DNA from: Ridgeia piscesae
Taxonomy: Eukaryota > Annelida > Polychaeta > Sabellida > Siboglinidae
Assembly: GCA_025642075.2 (NCBI GenBank)
Contig: JAODUO010000123.1
Coordinates: 620,001-684,000 of the forward strand
DNA: 64,000 bases
Direction of reading: 5' to 3'
Shown: positions 40,101 to 64,000 of the stretch, piece after piece
How the letters are laid out: each line of letters begins with the position of its first letter
How positions within the stretch are numbered: position 1 is the first letter of the stretch
Made by a program: the position numbers and the translations under genes
The notes under the pieces: model-generated
Told to the model about the DNA's origin: nothing
The model's input: the letters and a program-made list of their open reading frames with translations, nothing else
Databases searched by the model: none

Positions 40101-43100
40101 CTACCTGTTCGCGTAGTTAGACGCTGGCAGGTAGACTTTCACGGTTTCATCCCAGGAGCAGTCGACCATCTGAAAGATGAGAGAAGTTTCACAAGTGACA
40201 TCTCCCGCCTCCGTACCAGTCCAGACGGCATATCGTCATCATTAACATATCTCTGTGTATGAGATATGGAGCTGCACTTTGGGTAGGAATCTACTTGGTG
40301 CAACATCTGCTGTGACTAAAATGTATGATTTTCAAATGACAGTCTCTGCTATAGCCTACATATGCTACTAGTTTAATTAGTTACTAGTTAGTGATGTTAC
40401 CAACAAGCCTGGTGACTTGTCTAACCACTTTTTGATGTAGTATTTATATCACACCAGGAATATAAGACACTCCAAATTACCTTTAATATTAAAGTATTAT
40501 TGTATTAGTATTTTACTGACCTGACATAGAAATATGTTTGTTTATAACAACTTTTAAATCCTACCATGATATTAAAAATCTATGCAAACATGAAAGAATA
40601 GCATGGTTCCTTATATACACAGCACACAGAGAGGGAGGACGGGAGGGGGAGACTGATGGAGGAACTGGGACAACAGGAAGGAGAGGGATAGGTTGATTGA
40701 AGAAGGACAGGGAGGGAAAGAGGTAGGGAGGAAATGGTGGAGAGATGGCGGGAGGGGAGGGAAGGAGGGAGGGAAGGAACAAGAATGATGGGAGAGAAGG
40801 GGAAGGGACAGAAGAGGAGGGAAATAGGGAGGGTGATATTTTGGGAGGGAAGGAAGAAGGGAGGAGAAAGATAGCAAGAGACGGAGGAGGTACGAAGAGA
40901 GGGAGAATGGAAGTAGGAAGAAAGAGGGAAGGAGCGAGATAAAAAGAGAGGGAGCCAGGGATGTAGGAATATAATTCACTGATGAATCCACCACTGATGA
41001 CTGCTCTGGGTACTTTGCTCATGTTGACAAATTCTTTTGTGAGCTAAACTAAAAAAAAAACATCTAGAGAAAGTAAGACCATAGAAAATCTGTACTGCAA
41101 AATCAGAAATGAAACTGATGTTGGCAGAAGAGTAGTGTAATAGACAGCAGAAAAGAAAGACACAACCTTCTAAGGAATAGTGAGGCATCAATTTTAAATG
41201 TCAAATCAGGTCGACAACACAATCTTGTAAATTATGCACTGTATTTTTTATCGTCAGTATCATTAACTTGTCATGGCGTGTCTGCATCATCGTGATTGAT
41301 TTATGGCGACACACAGATGGACATATGAATTCTCAAGATAGACTTGTTGACCTGCTAACCTGAATGTTTACTTAGAACCAGACATATGATAAGTAAATAG
41401 GCAGTGAGTGTCAGCTGTCCATTACCTGTCCAGGTATGTGCAGATTAAAATCAAGTCCACACACAAATTCAGTGTGATGCTCTACCGTTTCCACAGCACT
41501 CGACTGGAGTGAAGTGTCCCATATCCTGAAAGAGATCACACACCACCACTTTGTCAATCTAAACCTACAATTTATGAGCTATACATACATTCAAGCAATA
41601 TAAATGGAATCGGTGCATATCAGGTTTTTGTAGAGCAAATACTGAAGACAAAAAACCAGGCCAAGAGGCCTGGAAGTGCTTTGGACTATGTAGTGAGTTT
41701 GTAATTATGAATGAAATATGTTTTGGTGAATCATAGTCACTGCCTAGTCTTTCACCATAATCACATAATTGGTATTTTCTCAGGTTATTCATTAGAGATG
41801 ACCAGAGACACAGCCAGATTGTGTGAAAGCTGCAACAGGACGGGTCAGTTCAGTGGTCAGAATGCACTTGATTTCAGATTTGTTATCAATAAAGTGTTTG
41901 ATATTTCATTCTAAAGCTGTTCAGAATAAAAATGTTATATGTTTGTCCCCTACAAGTGACAATATACCAGATACACCATTTAAAAAATAATTAAATATGC
42001 ATCAAAATAAACTAAATTTGCATATCCAGAAAATCAATAGTCTTGAAGATACAGCTTAATTAAAATCTGCAGACGCTGCTGTCACTTGCCTGCCAGATGT
42101 AATATCAATTAGCTATGCTTTCCAGGCAGGCCCCCTTGCCTTTAGTATGTGGTTATGGGGCAGTCTCGAATACACAATTACAGTAAATTATCATGGTTCA
42201 TGGCAGCCTCCAGAGTTGAGGTCAAATGAGGCAGTAATGAAAACACAAGGCAAAATTTTGATATGTGGATTGTTGGGGGGGCCCTTAGAAAGAAACATTC
42301 AATCAAACACGAATACCTTGTGTACTACCTATGTAGGCTAAGATATACATATGCAAAGTTAGACATAAAGTGACAGGAGTTTTGAAATTATTATTGTTTT
42401 CAATCAAATAAATTATTATTGTGCTTCATAGCAATGCCCTAAGGTACGTACATGGCAAATTATAAAAACAGATCTTCAATGGTTTCTGAGATATGGGAGT
42501 TAACGGCGGACACAGAGTGATGCCATAAGTCCATTGGACCTTCAACCCAAAGGACTAAAAGTCTTCTTATAAATGTTTAAACATTCAAAGCAAAAAAGTG
42601 TTTAGGTGTAAAATAATACAAACCTGACTGAGAAATCATAAGAGCAGGTGGCAAGGACGTTGCCATTGAACGGTGAACACTACAACACAGAATACGGCCA
42701 TTAAGATGGTGAAAAAATTTATATTATATATATGAATGAGTGGTCAATATAAGTGAAACAAGTGGTCAGAATGAGTAGTCAGAACAGGTGGGTTGAGAGA
42801 GCGTTCAAAATGAGTGACCATGAGTGGTCAGAATGAACGGTCAAGAAGAATTCCTATGTTTGTTACACAAATGCTTTGAGACACAGCACTGGTAGCGCCA
42901 CCTAGTGCCAGCTGCTATACATAATCTCACCTCCCGTGTACAACTCCCTAAAGGTGGCAGCAGTATATGACTTATTTTTAACACCTATCACAACTTCAGT
43001 CATGCTTGAATGAACTTAAAATTAAAGGCTAAATAGCCAAAAACATGATGCAATAAAACTGAAACTGACCACTCTCTGGACACTTCAAAGAGCTCTATAG

Positions 43101-43860
43101 ATACTCGTGTCTGCATTTCCAAACTTTACAACTCACCCTTCCCGACATCTCAATTCACCCTTCCACTCTCACAATTCACCCTTCCCCACCACACCCCTTT
43201 TCCACCCACCTTAAGTCTCCGAATGGCATACTCATGACCTCGTAGTTCAAACACTGGCATTGCAGGGTTGCGCAGGTCAAACCCTCGGACCACACAGTCC
43301 GATGCTCCCGTCACAATGAGGTTCTGTCATCAGAAGGTGACATTACAACACCTGGTAACAATGATTTTGTCAACAAATTACTGCACAAGATTCTGTATTT
43401 TTCCAACCTACCCCTGGGTAATTTATTTATTTTTATTATTTATCTTAGCTTATTTATTTTTATTATAATTATTTATCTTAGCTTATTTATCTTAGTTTAC
43501 TTACTTATCTTAGCTTATTTACTTGATCTTAGCTTTTGTACTTAATTAATTTATATTTAGTCAACACATCATGTTAATGTGAAGTCCTCTGATGGCCATT
43601 GAATTACTTAACAAGTGCTATATTCAGAAACAGAATTATCATTATTAAGATTTTGTCAAAAATTATAACATCACAGGCTCATGACAACTGTCATCACAAT
43701 AGTAATCTATAAATTAAATAATGGTATGCTTGTAAATAATAATGATAGAAAACACAGAATGCTATTCACAAAACATAAATTTAAGGGCATATGAATTTTG
43801 CCTGACAATCTTAGTAGTGATAGGTAACATTTATATACATATAACACACACACACACATA

Positions 43861-43902
<42 letters not shown>

Positions 43903-46900
43903 CACATAAAATAGTATGGCTAGCCAAATGAGTCAACAAATAATATATATTACAAGTGGATATGATTAATTATATGATAATTACTGCTGTATAAAACAAA
44001 AATATTTAAGTGTGACTCTTATCAAATTAATAAATGTTGAAATTAATAAACAGACCTTATCATATTTTGACCAATCGCAAGTAAGAATTTCTGTTGGGTG
44101 CCCATGAATGACTAGAGTAGACGAGTCTGGTTTCCGAATGTCCCAAATCCTCAATGTTGTGTCCCCTGTAGGGAGAAATACCCAGGTAGGTCAAATGCTG
44201 GGTTAATGGGACATTCTTCCCCTGTAAAAGCTGCCAGGCATCTAATTACATTTCTATACTGAGATTAGCATATGTTGGCGTGAAGGAAAGTTTCAAGAAG
44301 TAAATGGTGAGGAATAGGTTGAAATGGGCCGGTGATGTCGAAAGCATGGGAGATGAAAAACTGGCAGAGATCAGATGCCCAGAAAGTGGAGGGAAAAAGG
44401 AGCTGAGGAAGACAGAGAATGCGATGGGAGGATTGTGTTAAGAGAGATCTGGAAAGAGTGGGAGGAGAATGGAGAACAACAGCAAAAGGTAGACGGAGTT
44501 GGAGACTGTTAATATAGAAAGAACGTAATGAGCGAAGTGATGAAAGACAAAGAAAAAGACGACTGTAACCATGGCCAACATCACCCCTGACAACAGGGAT
44601 GCCAAGAGGACAACAACATGTAAATGTGTTCCTTTCACAAGTTTGGCATCTTGGTTGCCAAATTTCAAGTGGTTCTTGATGGTTCTTATGAGTCTTACCG
44701 CTCTAGTAAGCAGCAGACTTGACTACTGCAATTCCCTCCTTTACAGTACTGCGAACAAGGATATTGCAAGACTTCAACGTGTCCAGAACTGCTTGGCAAG
44801 GGTAGTTACCCGTTCTCCTCGTTTTTCTAGCTCGGTGCCGCTTCTAAAATCATTGCACTGGCTCCCTGTGCATTATCGCATTATTTTCAAGATTTGCACA
44901 ATATCCTATCAAGCACTCGCATCTAAACAACCAACATATCTAAACTCAATGCTAACTCCAGCAGGGAATTCCAGAGAGCTACGCTCCATCAGTAGTAACC
45001 CACTTTACATCCCTCGGGTTAAGACGAAAGCTGGGACCCGAGCTTTCTCGGTTGCTGCACCAACTCTGTGGAATTCGCTTCCTGTCAGTGTCAAGTCGGA
45101 AGGTAATATAGTTTCCTTCCGCCGACGTCTAAAAACATATCTCTTTAATGCTGCCTATCCTCCTTAGCTTCCTAGAACCTTCGTCCATCCATCAACGACT
45201 CACGCACTGTTCTACGTTTACGCAATTGCTTAACCCCTTGGTTTTGTCGCGCCACTGAGCTTGATTTTCGAGGATATTGGCGCATAAGAAGTTATTAATT
45301 ATTATTATTATTATTATTACAGAGAGAAGGTCAATACCATTTTTTTACTCACATCTTCTGTGATTGTTCAAAGGACAATTGATCAGTTTATGAAGAAGAT
45401 CACTAATGCTGGTCAAAATGTAGAAAAGTGATCCTATATATAGTTGTGAAGACAAAATTATCCTGTATGTAGTGAACATTATTAAACCTAATTTTAGATT
45501 ACATTAAAATGATAATGATGCACTTGCATACCAGACGTTGATGCAAAGCATCCTGGGATACGTGGTGACCAGATGGCGCTGTAGACGATGTTGTTGTGGT
45601 CGTGGAATGTCACAAGTGAAGAGTTGCGAGTTATATCCCACTGAATAAGGTACACAGACAAACTAAACGAGACAGACAAATTACAAGAATTACGTTTTCA
45701 TGTCCTGGGCAAAACAGAAAGATTACTGGCAACATGTAACTGGTGTTTCATCATTTAATGTGTGTATGTATCAATCAATCACTAATTTATATCAACCAAT
45801 CAAAAAACAATACAATTTGTAACATGTAAAACACAGGTAAGATTAAACAGTAGAGTGCTGGAAAAGTGATTGAAAACAGACACCTTATCTACAATTCATT
45901 CATTGACCAGTATAGTTAAATACATTAATACTTTTAGTACATATCCAAAAAAGATACCAATTACCAAAATATCTACTAATGTACATAAAACATATGATGT
46001 TCCATTAACTTTAACTGCTACAATTTACTTTTGTCTGGCGTAGAAATAAAATACAACTTGTTTTCCTAACAGTGGTTAACTGAGATTATCTGCAGAAACT
46101 ACTGACCAACTTGACTGTTGTGTCCCACGAGGCACTCAGCACTAGAGAGGTTCGTCTGTCTTTACTCCAGTCGACTCCTGCTACCTGGATCAAATGACAA
46201 GTGTCAATTCTCAACTCCAAGCATTGGTTGGCACCTCTACCACTGGCTTGATAAGATTAGATTACTTGGTTGATTTGTGATTTTATTCCTGTTAGCATAA
46301 TTATTAAATTACCATTACCAACTACAACTTTTCTTTTATGATCCATGTAGCAAATGAACTCAAAGTTCTGCTGTTAAGCATCAATGTGGTATATTAAGTA
46401 AGAACATATTATTTATAGAAGACATGTTAAGATTACTTTTGCACATAATATTACATTACACCAGACCTAATATATAACTACTAGTATTACAAATCCTACA
46501 ATCCATCTTCCCTTTTCAAAGTGACTGTTTATTTGTAACCTAGCAAATATATAGTTCTATACCAATACCATATTTGTTTAATTTTTTCAAATCTTCACTG
46601 AACCTGGTAAAAATAACTTAACGTTTTGCCTAACATAATAATATTAAACGCCTAGGCTCACTGCCAGTATATCAATTGTACAAATTAATCACAGTAATCA
46701 CCCTTCTTTCGTGTGTTCCTTCATAGAGTTGACAGGCATCTGCAAAATCAACAAGATTAATGATAAATAAACAGAACAACAAGGTCTGAAGACATTGTAC
46801 AAAAGATTGTGTTTAAATGGATTTCTATCCCATAAAATGTCAAAAACCAGCCAATCTGACATAAGCTTAATAACTAACAGCAGCTCATATATATGTACAT

Positions 46901-48191
46901 TGTCAGAGAGATGACAAAACAAAGTTTATTGCGACATGATAAATGCGATATGTTTTTGTCATATATAGACGTTAAACACTGCTGAAAAAATGGGTATGCG
47001 CTACGCTGTTAGGGCATGAATACTTAATAGAATGAATATGGTACATTCTAGGTAGCGGACAAGTCAGTTACTTTATGTTGGCTATATCAGGTTGTCAGTG
47101 AACAGCTCATTATACTGGTAAAATGAACTGACCTGTGAGTTTGCATTAACATCCCACACTTGGAGACTGCCATCTGCACTGCCTGTGACTGCCACCCTCT
47201 CATTGAACTCACTCCAAGTGACGTCATACAAACCCTGACTCCAGGGGAAGCATTGCAGTGGAACAAGCTGGCCATCTCCAGTTATCTCGAGGAATAACAC
47301 TGCTCCGGATCCTACAACAGTCGACAGAAAGGGTTCTGCTAATTGTTTAGTTATTTCATCGTAAAATTAACAATGAGAACAAGTCTCGTCTGTTCTTAAA
47401 TCTGTACATTGGCTGCTGATCAGAAAGCGAATCATATTAATTTATCAGCAACACACATGGGTTCAATGCTCGGCTTGCACATATTTATTTGTTTTGTAAC
47501 AGCATCGTTACAAGTAAAAACTAAGAATTGCCACTTATCATTTTTATGAAAAGTGTTCACAGTGGTAGACACATATAAGTGTTTCACTTCATGTTTACTC
47601 CTTTTCAAAATATATTTCTTAATTGTATTTCATTCATACCATGTGACTTATTATTATTTGTATTTGTATTGTTTGTTTTTAATGTTGTGTGTTTTGAAAT
47701 AAACTGAATTGTGCTGACACAGATGGTTCCAATGTTCGGCTACATAACAACAATGAGACTTCTGCAGTTTAAACTCACACCTCAGAAATAATATCAAACC
47801 GATCACCTATGCTGGTTTATCTACTACACAGTAGTACACCTGTACTACATATATCCACGTCTCACGATATCAAAATTAATAATTAATGCGTGAAATCGAT
47901 GAAAATGTACAAACTAACAAAGTCAGGATATAACGCGATTTACGAATCATAGCCTAATTATTAACCTAAGTTTGCAAGAAAGTAAATAAGTAATATGACT
48001 AAACGTCAAGCATGAAAACAGTGTAACTGTTATGAAAATATAGAATGTCTTTACTAGAATAAGATCCAGAACAGAGTAATACCTGCTATGCCGAAATATT
48101 GGGATGCAGCACAGGCCAAGCGGTGGGCGAAATATGGGGAAAACTCTACAGCATACCCGTGCAGGGACTTTGTTCTAAATACTGCCTGCAT
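40101..48191 (-). CDS. PEX7: PEX7, WD40 receptor for PTS2 peroxisomal import signals
   Basis: Ten coding exons on the minus strand: 48191-48083, 47311-47129, 46739-46702, 46184-46107, 45640-45532, 44165-44056, 43323-43210, 42679-42624, 41525-41426 and 40169-40101. They total 966 nt and encode 321 aa (about 320 in vertebrates). PEX7 is a cytosolic seven-bladed WD40 propeller that binds PTS2 cargo and, with PEX5L-type co-receptors, delivers it to peroxisomes. Diagnostic stretches are [142 protein letters not shown] and [11 protein letters not shown]. The strong-looking exon 2 donor (GTCAGT, exon end 47133) breaks the frame. A donor 4 nt further on (exon end 47129) restores it through exon 3 ([10 protein letters not shown]) into VAGVDWS. 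This donor choice is inference. Confidence 0.93.
40641..40945. repeat. Polypurine tract, (GGGAGGAA)-like, PEX7 intron 9
   Basis: About 300 bp are almost only G and A on the plus strand (GAGGGAGGACGGGAGGGGG, GAAGGAGGGAGGGAAGG and so on). On the transcribed minus strand it reads as an equally long polypyrimidine tract about 470 bp upstream of the exon 10 acceptor. ORFs here are low-complexity artefacts. Confidence 0.92.
41655..42080 (+). repeat. Long direct repeat flanking PEX7 last exons, copy 2
   Basis: Same orientation and block order as 39455-39925. It lies in PEX7 intron 8, so the two copies bracket coding exons 9 and 10. Confidence 0.85.
42733..42850. repeat. Degenerate minisatellite, unit about GAATGAGTGGTCA
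   Basis: GAATGAGTGGTCA recurs with variation (AAGTGGTCAGAATGAGTAGTC, GAGTGACCATGAGTGGTCAG in pieces) some eight times in PEX7 intron 7. Confidence 0.7.
43420..43560. repeat. Degenerate AT-rich tandem repeat (TTATCTTAGCTTATT-like)
   Basis: TTATCTTAGCTTATT recurs about five times with TTATTTTTATTA variants in PEX7 intron 6. Confidence 0.75.
43845..43898. repeat. (CA)n(TA)n microsatellite
   Basis: ACACACACACAC followed by TATATATGTATATATATA and more TA units in PEX7 intron 6. Confidence 0.95.
44290..44565 (+). pseudogene. RTE/Jockey-like LINE C-terminal relic
   Basis: Across frame breaks the plus strand reads [18 protein letters not shown] and then [17 protein letters not shown] and [12 protein letters not shown] pieces (44400-44510). 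This is the WxGHVxRM .. RPRKRW .. CV..DL order of non-LTR ORF2 C-termini. Several frameshifts. It abuts the next LINE fragment, so one may have inserted into or beside the other. PEX7 intron 5. Confidence 0.6.
44571..45320 (+). mobile_element. 5'-truncated CR1/Rex1/L2-like LINE, C-terminal RT fragment and (ATT)n tail
   Basis: An ORF (44571-45167) encodes about 160 recognisable residues of the C-terminal end of a LINE ORF2: [83 protein letters not shown] and [16 protein letters not shown]. It ends with an (ATT)n run at about 45290-45318, typical of an L2/CR1-type 3' end. The RT catalytic core and endonuclease are absent (5' truncation). PEX7 intron 5, antisense to PEX7. Confidence 0.88.
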
Positions 48192-48579
48192 ATTCGGCTG
48201 AAACCTAAATGGTTCCAGTCACGAACAGAACGTGTCCATCTTTAAATAAATGTGTCACTTGTCAAAAGTAGAAAAAATCAAGTTTCCAACTATGACAACT
48301 TCCAGACACTTTACGCTTTAACCCTATCGGAGATATTCAAAACTAAATGACGGTTTTAGTATTAATAACTCCGACAGGTGGCACAACTGTTTGCGTGATC
48401 AGCGAAATGCACCATGGGATGTCACACCGGTCCCAAACTTCCGTTTTGTGCAACATGTGCTAGAAACTGACAGAAAGAGACGGTTTTAAATATGTTTATG
48501 CCACATGTCATGAAAATGCATCCCTTCATTAATTTTGACTGTTGGTGATAGTTTGGTTCGATTTTTTTCTATTATCAGT
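48192..48579. promoter_or_regulatory. Shared divergent promoter between PEX7 and POLR3B
   Basis: 388 bp separate the two start codons, which point away from each other, so both promoters and 5' UTRs must lie here or overlap the first exons. An ETS-like ACTTCCG sits near 48439-48445, inside CCCAAACTTCCGTTTTG. No TATA box is evident at a fitting distance. Such short head-to-head intervals usually act as bidirectional housekeeping promoters; that is inference. Confidence 0.65.
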
Positions 48580-62106
<13,527 letters not shown>

Positions 62107-62231
62107 GTGAGATACAACCACCTCTTGCTTAACTTACTTACGTTACTTAATCCACTTTCGTGTGGGATCACACATAAGGCCGCAACCAAAGAACGCCAAC
62201 GTTTTCTGTCCACTGCCTACTTTGTCGCTTG

Positions 62232-62842
62232 GCCTCTACTCCATCCGAGTGCTTTCATCTCCATCCGAGTGCTTTCATCTCCATCCGAGTGCTTTCATCT
62301 CCATCCGAGTGCTTTCATCTCCATCCGAGTGCTTTCGTCTCCATCCGAGTGCTTTCTTCACCATCCGAGTGCTTCCGTCTCCATCCGAGTGCTTCCGGCC
62401 CCCACCGAGTGCTTCCTTCTCCATCTGAGTGCTTCCGTCTCCATCCGAGTGCTTCCGTCTCCATCCGAGTGCTTCCCTCTCCATCCGAGTGCTTCCGTCT
62501 CCATCCGAGTGCTTCCTTCTCCATCCGAGTGCTTCAGTCTCCATCCGAGTGCTTCCGTCTCCATCCGAGTGCTTCCATCTCCATCCGAGTGCTTTCATCT
62601 CCAACCGAGTGCTTTCATCTCCATCCGAGTGCTTTCATCTCCAACCGAGTGCTTCATCTCCATCCGAGTGCTTTCATCTCCATCCGAGTGCTTTCATCTC
62701 CATCCGAGTGCTTTCATCTCCATCCGAGTGCTTTCATCTCCATCCGAGTGCTTTCATCTCCATCCGAGTGCTTTCATCTCCATCCGAGTGCTTTCATCTC
62801 CAACCGAGTGCTTTCATCTCCATCCGAGTGCTTTCATCTCCC
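62232..62842. repeat. 20-bp minisatellite, unit CATCCGAGTGCTTTCATCTC, about 31 copies
   Basis: The array starts 126 bp inside POLR3B intron 15. Outer units read GCTTTCATCT and the middle block (about 62365-62575) reads GCTTCCGTCT with single changes, so there are at least two sub-families. The unit has no stop in several frames on both strands, which makes ORFs of up to 252 codons. I find no matching sequence in exon 15, so unlike the other two arrays it is not seeded by coding sequence. Confidence 0.96.
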
Positions 62843-64000
62843 GCTCCATTGACCTTCTCCCCTAAGCTCTCTCCTTTTTCAAAATTTTGTTGGACCAGTA
62901 GATTCACAGAATCCTCCTGAGACACTTATTTTGCCTTTGGTAACCTTCCATGATTCTACAGCATAGAGTGATACACTTACGTAAATTCAAGGTGCGAGTC
63001 CTTGCACAAATAACCCCGATAAACAAAGCTTTTTTCGCATTTTGTTCTGAACGCTGCAAGTTGTGCTTATCATAAAGACAATTAAAATTGTGATAAATAT
63101 ACTTAAAAGGTTTTTAATTAAACGTAAAAACCCGATATGCTCTACTCAGGTCTGTTTGCATAGAATGCTATGTATTTCTATGTATGCGTGAATCAGACGT
63201 TAAGTGCCTCTAGTCCGCCTGACATCCAGGGATGAATCTACGACATTTCAAAAAGTAATGCATTTATTTATGTCATCATTTCCCATTTGTTTTTGGTTCA
63301 TTGTGCTTTTAGGGTTCATGATCACAATATGTCATAATGTTATTATTTCTTTTTGATCTGAGACCTGCCAATCAGATGGGGGACGCTTTACATAACTTGA
63401 GAAAAACTGTTTTAAGTTTTTGTCATTGTACATATCATTTATGAAAACCTCGCGGTTACTGTAGTATTCATATTGTGTATGATTAAAGTTTTAGGTTACC
63501 CCCTGGACCCCTGGTAGTATAGGATAAAACCAGAATTTCTGACGCTCATTTCTGTAGCAACACCGCAAGTAAAATACTGACGTTACGCCATGGTAGTCTA
63601 CGACTTGTGTGTAACCACCGCCAACGATGCCGAGTTTAGCACGATTTTGATTTGTGAATTTTATTCATTACAGGAATTTAAATGATTTTATTATAACCTA
63701 GTGTGTGTATGTGTCATATAAGTTATGAGAGAGGTAGTTTGGCGGCTGGATGAGGGTGTTTTCATGGTTAGGTCAGAAAGTAAAAGATCGTTTTGTGCCA
63801 TTAGAAATACAAAGAAAATGGTGACCGCGGTGTGATTACCCAGACGCCGTGAGGTGGCAGCACTTTTAGCCCCTCAGACCGAATTTGAAAAAATAAAATT
63901 TAAAACTCAGATAATAATATTATAAAAACTATTCAGAATTAAACGTATACTGACTGAAACATGTCATACACAAAATAAACAGAAAAGAAAAATGTTCTTT
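62843..64000 (+). other. POLR3B intron 15 (continues past the window)
   Basis: No coding exon of POLR3B (next expected after VCR) was found before the edge. The part 63845-63890 (CGTGAGGTGGCAGCACTTTT, AGCCCCTCAGACCGAATT) is a fragment of the dispersed family at 9380 and 18811. Otherwise nothing recognisable. Confidence 0.5.

Noticed and set aside
40561..41022. 153-codon Pro/Ser/Leu-rich ORF on the minus strand
   Set aside because: It is the translation of the polypurine/polypyrimidine tract and lies in a PEX7 intron.
44571..45167. 198-codon ORF as a host gene
   Set aside because: It contains the LQRVQN, LHWLP and LWNSLP motifs of LINE ORF2 C-termini and ends at an (ATT)n tail.
62107..62920. 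Overlapping ORFs of 252, 207 and 163 codons with SIRVLSSPSECF repeats, plus minus-strand ORFs
   Set aside because: They are products of the 20-bp array being open in several frames on both strands. No start context, family or exon structure supports a gene.

Overview
This is a window of an animal (metazoan) nuclear genome. Genes are split into many short exons with GT-AG introns, intergenic DNA is AT-rich, poly(A) signals are AATAAA, and LINE, SINE and MITE-like repeats are abundant. Protein similarity is highest to general bilaterian orthologues. The repeat style (tRNA-headed SINEs, GGGGCCCATTTCAC-ended MITEs, CR1/L2-like LINE tails) suggests a lophotrochozoan, probably a mollusc. That last step is inference and not certain.

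Five protein-coding genes were rebuilt exon by exon, and the reading phase was checked at every junction. (1) MEAF6/Eaf6, plus strand, 243-3968, complete, 6 coding exons, 188 aa. (2) PPIL6, a cyclophilin-like protein, minus strand, 13732-6165, complete, 8 coding exons, 297 aa, tail-to-tail with MEAF6. (3) An SLC7-family amino-acid transporter light chain (LAT / y+LAT-like), minus strand, 35838-18612, complete, 10 coding exons, 480 aa. Its intron 3 carries a CR1-like LINE, and a long possible 3' UTR lies at about 14.2-18.6 kb. (4) PEX7, the peroxisomal PTS2 receptor, minus strand, 48191-40101, complete, 10 coding exons, 321 aa if a shifted splice donor is used. (5) POLR3B, the second-largest RNA polymerase III subunit, plus strand, from 48580. 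Its first 15 coding exons (about 594 residues) are present and it runs off the right edge. PEX7 and POLR3B are divergent and share a 388-bp promoter interval. The five genes have unrelated housekeeping roles (chromatin acetylation, a PPIase-like fold, amino-acid transport, peroxisomal import, Pol III transcription). Nothing suggests an operon or a pathway cluster.

The most unusual feature is a pair of large minisatellites, each seeded exactly across an exon/intron boundary. The end of POLR3B exon 6 plus its 5' splice site is tandemly repeated about 33 times (38-bp unit). The last 54 nt of SLC7 exon 7 plus its 5' splice site is repeated about 25 times (60/61-bp units, with a 361-bp higher-order repeat). 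Each array therefore turns one splice donor into a ladder of donors. A third minisatellite (20-bp unit, about 31 copies) lies just inside POLR3B intron 15. Many introns also contain TE fragments very close to splice sites: a MITE 29 bp before POLR3B exon 9, a LINE tail directly before exon 11, and repeat copies on both sides of MEAF6 exon 3.
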